Assembly: GCA_026709985.1 (NCBI GenBank)
Contig: JAPORY010000036.1
Location: forward strand, 62,001 to 126,000
Source of the DNA: Aestuariivita sp.
GTDB taxonomy: Bacteria; Pseudomonadota; Alphaproteobacteria; Rhodobacterales; Rhodobacteraceae
Reading direction: 5' to 3'
DNA length: 64,000 bases
Within the stretch, counting starts at the first letter, position 1. Each line of letters begins with the position of its first letter. This document shows, piece by piece, positions 59,439 through 64,000 of the stretch. A program made the position numbers and the translations under genes. The notes under the pieces are model-generated. The model saw only the letters and a program-made list of their open reading frames with translations. It ran no database searches and was not told the origin of the DNA.

Positions 59439-59735
59439 TTGACTGATTATTCTGCTTTGGCTGCGAAACTCCTAAAAGAGCACCGATCAAGTATTGATCG
59501 CCTTGACGCAATTCTTATCTACACTCTGGCGGAGAGATTCAAACATACCCAAGCTGTGGGGAATTTGAAGCGAGAGAATAAGTTACCTGCTTCTGACCCC
59601 GTCCGTGAGCAGACGCAGATTGCCAGACTTGAACAATTAGCGCTGCAGGCGCAGTTAGATCCGGTATTTGCAAAAAAGTTTTTACGCTTCGTAATCGACG
59701 AAGTCATTCAAAACCACAAAAGAAAAGCTGAGTAA
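59439..59735 (+). CDS. Chorismate mutase (AroQ class)
   Basis: 98 residues from a TTG start at 59439 with GAGG upstream; other upstream starts are possible. The all-helical AroQ pattern is seen: HRSSIDRLDAILIYTLAERF, KHTQAVGNLKRENKLPASDPVREQTQIARL, and KFLRFVIDEVIQNH. It converts chorismate to prephenate. Position between ffh and rpsP is the norm in Rhodobacterales; aroC is 2.6 kb downstream. Confidence 0.85.
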   Translation: MTDYSALAAKLLKEHRSSIDRLDAILIYTLAERFKHTQAVGNLKRENKLPASDPVREQTQIARLEQLALQAQLDPVFAKKFLRFVIDEVIQNHKRKAE

Positions 59736-60044
59736 ATTGTAACCGCTCGTCACCGACAAATCGGTCACAAGCTAGTTCTAGCATAAAAATTGGTCCTTTA
59801 GTCGCGTTGGAGTGATAAGGTTCTCAGAAAACTACCACATGGAATTGTTTCCCAGCTTGCAGGGATTCCCGCCTGTATCTTATTCGACAATGTGAACTGC
59901 CGCCTCCTTGCTGCATTTAGTTTCGCGCTCGGTGAATCTGTCGACATTCTAATTTTTTGCGCTAAGAGGGCAAGTAACTGGACGGAAGGAAGGGCGAGAA
60001 ATCGCCCGAATGGCACCACTTAATATCATCACTAGGAGAGAAAA
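59736..60044. other. Gap before rpsP
   Basis: 309 bases; only the strong ribosome site (AGGAGAG) before rpsP is clear. Confidence 0.4.
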
Positions 60045-60554
60045 ATGGCAATGAAAATACGACTGGCACGGGGCGGATCAAAGAAAAGACCGTTTTATCG
60101 AATTGTTGCGGCAGATTCGCGAATGCCGCGCGACGGTAGGTTCAAAGAAAAACTCGGCACTTATAACCCGCTACTACCTAAGGATAGCGAGGAACGCGTG
60201 CGGATGAACCTGGAGCGAATTCAGTATTGGCTCGATAAAGGTGCAAAACCAACAGATCGTATCGCTCGGTTCCTCGAAGCGGCAAATGTGCTTGAGCCAA
60301 AACATCGGTCTAACCCCATCAAGGGTAAACCGCACGAAAAAACTGTTGCAAGGGCCGAGGCTAAGGCAGCTAAGTCAGCGGACGAAGCGAGCGCAGCAGC
60401 AGATACGGATGCTGAAACGGTAGATGGCGATGCCGCTGTGTCCACTGAGTCCAGCGACGACAATGCGTTAGAAGTGAACGCTACAGCCGCCGATGAGACC
60501 GACGCTGACGCAACCGACGATACCAGCGAGACTAAGAAGGACGGCGCGAATTGA
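60045..60554 (+). CDS. rpsP: 30S ribosomal protein S16 with long acidic tail
   Basis: 169 residues. The first 85 are S16: [31 protein letters not shown] and the LGTYNP motif. Bacterial S16 is usually 80-120 residues long; here an Ala-rich then strongly acidic tail of about 65 residues (Asp/Glu/Thr/Ser) is added, probably disordered. Two ATGs (60045 and 60051) compete. Confidence 0.95.
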   Translation: MAMKIRLARGGSKKRPFYRIVAADSRMPRDGRFKEKLGTYNPLLPKDSEERVRMNLERIQYWLDKGAKPTDRIARFLEAANVLEPKHRSNPIKGKPHEKTVARAEAKAAKSADEASAAADTDAETVDGDAAVSTESSDDNALEVNATAADETDADATDDTSETKKDGAN

Positions 60555-60603
60555 ACACTAGGCCCAGAACCGAAATATACCGCCCAGCGCACGACCAAGT
60601 TCG

Positions 60604-61167
60604 ATGATCAATGCCAGTGAGCAGATCAGCGTGGCAACGAAAACAGAAAAACTTGATTTAGTCTGCGTTGGCGCAATCCTAGGTGCCTACGGTGTCGAAG
60701 GTGAAGTCCGCATAAAGAGCTTTTGTGTCGAGCCGTCGGATATTGTGAAATTTTCGCCATTGTGGGAGGTTGATGGACAGCGGCAATATGTGTTGTCAGG
60801 ACTAACCCCAAGAAAGGTTGGGTTTACGACCAGACTAGGTGGCATAAAAACAAAAGAGGCAGCGGACGCCCTCAAGGGCGTGAAGCTCTTCGCTCACCGA
60901 AGTGAATTTGCACAACTCGACGATGATGAGTTTTATCATGCCGATTTGATCGGGATGACGGTTTATGATCTTGATGAAAAGAAGCTTGGCTACATAAAGT
61001 CGATCCAAAACTATGGCGCTGGAGATTTAATCGAGGTAGCCACGGCGAGTAAAACAAAAACCCACTTAGTTCCATTTTCCCGCGCCGTTGTTCCTAAAGT
61101 TGATGTGCGTTTAGGACATATTGTTGTAGACCAGAGAGTTAGCGAAGGCTTTGAGCAAAAGCAGTAG
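60604..61167 (+). CDS. rimM: Ribosome maturation factor RimM
   Basis: 187 residues. VGAILGAYGVEGEVRIKSF is the N-terminal RimM domain; FYHADLIGMTVYDLDEKKLGYIKSIQNYGAGDLIEV is the PRC-barrel. It binds S19 during 30S maturation. Follows rpsP by 49 bases, so co-transcription is likely. Confidence 0.94.
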   Translation: MINASEQISVATKTEKLDLVCVGAILGAYGVEGEVRIKSFCVEPSDIVKFSPLWEVDGQRQYVLSGLTPRKVGFTTRLGGIKTKEAADALKGVKLFAHRSEFAQLDDDEFYHADLIGMTVYDLDEKKLGYIKSIQNYGAGDLIEVATASKTKTHLVPFSRAVVPKVDVRLGHIVVDQRVSEGFEQKQ

Positions 61168-61564
61168 CCCTTATAACCGCGACAGCAGGACAATCTGGGG
61201 GGAGTTCAGATAGTTCTGATTTATTGACGGAAACAGTTCAAGGAAATGCGCTCTTTCTTGCCGAGGCAGTAAGGTCGTTGACGGTTTTCAGCCAAGGAAT
61301 TGTCAAGATATGCTTGTCGCAGCGTCGCAATATCTTTGCAAGCTGAGCACTTGCTCTGACTGAATTTGGCTACTCAATTAGTTATGAAGGGCGCCGCTTA
61401 GAGTGTTTAAATGCGGCACACTTCTCGCTAGGACTGAATGAGATGCTAGCAAGAGACGATTTTTTTCGGCCGGTATTTCTCTACCCTTGATCCTGCTGTT
61501 GCCCTCCGACAAAAATATTATCGGTTCATACCAATAGAATTCAAACAGCGAAAATGATGCTGCA
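61168..61564. other. Gap between rimM and trmD
   Basis: About 400 bases with nothing recognised. In most relatives the two genes are close, so an insertion or a decayed gene is likely. Confidence 0.45.
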
Positions 61565-62281
61565 ATGACTCAGTCATCGCGAACCTGGACCGCACGCGTA
61601 ATTTCACTTTTCCCAGAGGTCTTCCCGGGCGTGCTCGCCTGTAGTCTGTCGGGACAGGCTCTTGAGAAGGGTTTGTGGGGGCTTGAGACAATTGATCTGC
61701 GGCAGTATGGCATCGGCAAACATCGCGACGTGGATGGCCCACCGATAGGCGGTGGCGCGGGAATGGTCTTGCGACCTGACGTGATGGAAAGCGCAATCAC
61801 GGACGCGATGTCGTCTGTCAGCGCACCGTGGCCTCTGATTTATTTGAGTCCACGCGGTCGACCAGTAGATCAAGAATTGATTGCCATGCTCGCCGCTGCA
61901 AATGGCACAACGCTAATTTGTGGTCGTTATGAAGGTCTCGACGAAAGGGTTTTGAACCATTTTGATATCGCTGAATATTCAATCGGCGATTTTGTTTTAT
62001 CGGGCGGAGAACTTGCCGCCCAAGTCGTCATTGACGCGGTCGTGCGATTGCTACCGGGCGTTGTTGGCAATGCGGCATCGCTTCACGACGAAAGCTTCTC
62101 CAGCGGTTTGCTTGAATACCCCCAATTTACTCGCCCAACGATGTGGCAAGGAAAGCAGGTTCCCGAAGTCTTGCTATCGGGAAACCATGCAAAGATCGCC
62201 GCCTGGCGAAAAGAAGCGGCAGAGCGCGTGACACGCTTACGAAGGCCTGACCTATGGAGAAAATACCGCGCAACTTCCTGA
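61565..62281 (+). CDS. trmD: tRNA (guanine37-N1)-methyltransferase
   Basis: 238 residues. SPOUT-fold enzyme methylating G37. LFPEVFPGVL near the start, IGGGAGMVLRPDV, and the trefoil knot CGRYEGLDERV with EYSIGDFVLSGGELAA are present. rplS, normally next, is absent; aroC lies convergent. Confidence 0.96.
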   Translation: MTQSSRTWTARVISLFPEVFPGVLACSLSGQALEKGLWGLETIDLRQYGIGKHRDVDGPPIGGGAGMVLRPDVMESAITDAMSSVSAPWPLIYLSPRGRPVDQELIAMLAAANGTTLICGRYEGLDERVLNHFDIAEYSIGDFVLSGGELAAQVVIDAVVRLLPGVVGNAASLHDESFSSGLLEYPQFTRPTMWQGKQVPEVLLSGNHAKIAAWRKEAAERVTRLRRPDLWRKYRATS

Positions 62282-62373
62282 CTATCTATAGATTCGAGGT
62301 TTGACGATCTTTCTGATTAAGCGAACCACAAAACTTAAATCTGATGAAGATTTGAGCGGTTGTTGACGCAACC

Positions 62374-63483
62374 CTATAAGATTTCTCCTTCGGGTCTGAT
62401 TTTTCCAATCTGCCCGCGATGGAGCAGTATATGATCGGAGATTACGCACGCCATCATGGCTTCTGCGACCGGCACCGCGCGAATGCCGACACAGGGATCA
62501 TGGCGTCCTTTAGTGACGATCTCCGTCGGTTGAGCGTCTTTGGTGATTGTCTCTCGCGGTGTGCGGATGGATGATGTCGGCTTAACCGCAAACCGTACAA
62601 TGATATCTTGACCAGTAGAGATGCCGCCGAGAATGCCGCCAGCGTTATTGGAACCGAACGTGATCACATTGTCTGACGCAACGAAGATTTCATCTGCGTT
62701 TTCTTCTCCTGTAAGGCTTGCGGCCGACATACCGGCACCAATTTCAACCGCTTTTACAGCGTTTATGCTCATCATTGCCGCCGCAAGGTCCGCGTCAAGC
62801 TTGGCGTAAATGGGAGCACCAAGACCAGCTGGAACTCCGCTCGCGAGAATTTCGATCACCGCACCAACAGACGAGCCCGACTTGCGGACTTCATCAAGGT
62901 ATTTGGCGAAGACTTCCGCAGCCGCAGCATCTGGAGTCCAAAACGGGTTCTCCGCGATTTGTTTAATGTCAAAATTATCAGGGTTAGCGGCATACTTGCC
63001 CATCTGCACAAGATAGGCAGTGATTTTCACGCTCGGGGAAATTTCTTGGATGATTTTTCGTGCGATCGCTCCAGCGGCGACTCGTGCGGCGGTTTCACGG
63101 GCCGATGACCGCCCGCCACCGCGATGATCGCGAATTCCGTATTTTTGCCAATATGTGAGATCAGCATGTCCCGGTCGAAATTTATCTTCAATCTCGGTGT
63201 AATCCTTCGAGCGCTGATCGTGATTCATGATTTCGAGCTGTATCGGGGTGCCAGTCGTCTGGTTCTCAAAAATGCCCGAACGAATTTGCACGACGTCGGG
63301 TTCACGACGCTGCGAGGTAAACTTATTTTGCGCCGGTCTTCGCCGATCCAAATATCGCTGAATGTCGCTCTCACTGATCGCAATCTTAGGCGGGCAACCG
63401 TCAATGGTAGCACCTATTGCCTGCCCATGGCTCTCGCCCCAAGTAGTGACTCGAAATAAGCGACCAAATGTGTTGAAAGACAT
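62374..63483 (-). CDS. aroC: Chorismate synthase
   Basis: 369 residues. Needs reduced FMN and makes chorismate from [30 protein letters not shown] is the N-terminal signature; [36 protein letters not shown] is the central signature and [17 protein letters not shown] the third. It is convergent with trmD. Confidence 0.97.
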   Translation of the reverse strand: MSFNTFGRLFRVTTWGESHGQAIGATIDGCPPKIAISESDIQRYLDRRRPAQNKFTSQRREPDVVQIRSGIFENQTTGTPIQLEIMNHDQRSKDYTEIEDKFRPGHADLTYWQKYGIRDHRGGGRSSARETAARVAAGAIARKIIQEISPSVKITAYLVQMGKYAANPDNFDIKQIAENPFWTPDAAAAEVFAKYLDEVRKSGSSVGAVIEILASGVPAGLGAPIYAKLDADLAAAMMSINAVKAVEIGAGMSAASLTGEENADEIFVASDNVITFGSNNAGGILGGISTGQDIIVRFAVKPTSSIRTPRETITKDAQPTEIVTKGRHDPCVGIRAVPVAEAMMACVISDHILLHRGQIGKIRPEGEIL

Positions 63484-64000
63484 ATTCTAGCTCCGAGAGA
63501 AGGAATCAATTGGTAAACAATGACGAGATACTTGAGATTTTTGGTAAGCTTCAACTGAGTCCCAGTTTAAGTTGAACAACTAGGGTTGGGATTTAGTGCC
63601 ATTGTATCGATACGGACAGTTTACGGGAAATTTGCGCCGGACGAATAGCGAAATCGGATTCAGCAAAATTTCCTTTGCTATTTTTCGGCATGATGATTGT
63701 TAATTGACCGTTTAGTTGCGTTCGCAAAGTTGACGTTGAACTGGTTGCGCGTATGTCCGTTACACTGAACAGGTTTTTGCAGTGACAACCTACCAGCGGC
63801 ATTTGCCAATGACGCGTAACACGGGCCAACAAGTTCGCTGTCCGCTGCTTTGCCATCAGCATAAGTTAATCGGGCAACCGGTTAAAGGCCGGTTGCAATC
63901 TGGCCCACAAATCTTGATCACGTGGCTAATATAAGTCTTCTTGACAGAGTTAGTGTGTTAAACGAGGACAAGTCGACAGGAAAGGTATTAGCGGCGGCCT
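63484..64000. other. Right end, no gene recognised
   Basis: About 520 bases. A minus-strand frame of 89 codons (63593-63862) has no motif or convincing start and is not called. Confidence 0.4.

Noticed and set aside
63593..63862. 89-codon minus-strand frame at the right end
   Set aside because: No recognisable motif and no strong start; adjacent sequence looks non-coding.

Overview
The window looks like chromosome of an alphaproteobacterium close to the Rhodobacterales. The evidence is gene content and order: pccB / pccA / DUF4174 / methylmalonyl-CoA mutase, perM-hdaA-ppk-ppx on one strand, bolA divergent from a J-domain gene and cobS, and ffh followed by chorismate mutase, rpsP, rimM and trmD. 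The organism is or was phototrophic: it has a light-harvesting 2 operon (pucB, pucA, pucC plus a downstream gene) at 37.0-39.7 kb and an AerR/PpaA-like B12-binding regulator at 41.8 kb. Host genes look moderate in GC by eye; a few segments are clearly GC-richer and probably foreign.

Layout. 0-2.1 kb: a dead island edge, with a tyrosine integrase broken by two frameshifts and a DUF91/NucS-like nuclease broken by a stop and a frameshift. 2.7-11.8 kb: core genes cobS, J-domain protein, bolA, gatB, pepN and malate synthase G. 11.9-16.4 kb: a GC-rich insert with two P-loop ATPases, a hairpin repeat and an IS66 transposase remnant. 17.3-30.8 kb: betaine aldehyde dehydrogenase, a Bcr/CflA exporter with a decayed relative next to it, and the propionyl-CoA to succinyl-CoA route. 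With malate synthase G this fits assimilation of glyoxylate and propionyl-CoA, for example through an ethylmalonyl-CoA type pathway (inference). 30.8-36.7 kb: polyphosphate genes, hdaA and an AI-2E family permease. 37-40.5 kb: the puc operon and a secreted protein with a 15-C tract at its start. 41-47.7 kb: NYN protein, AerR-like regulator, ispH, methyltransferase, rnhA, ychF and trpA. 48.2-49.8 kb: a third GC-rich ATPase with the same 3' module as the second. 50-63.5 kb: lldD, an MFS exporter, rplY, a MazF-like toxin, ffh, a GNAT enzyme, a broken hipBA pair, chorismate mutase, rpsP, rimM, trmD and aroC.

The most unusual signal is the dispersed ATPase unit. Two related ATPases 33 kb apart (14.3 and 48.2 kb) have the same internal layout. 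Each ends in the same acidic/proline-rich tail, a hairpin that starts inside the stop codon of that tail and shows a compensatory base-pair change, and a short sequence that looks like a tiny lipoprotein gene, damaged differently in each copy. A third ATPase of a different family (12.3 kb) carries part of the same tail. I cannot assign a function. Coding density is low and pseudogenes are common, so the genome seems to be losing genes. No tRNA, rRNA or CRISPR array was seen.
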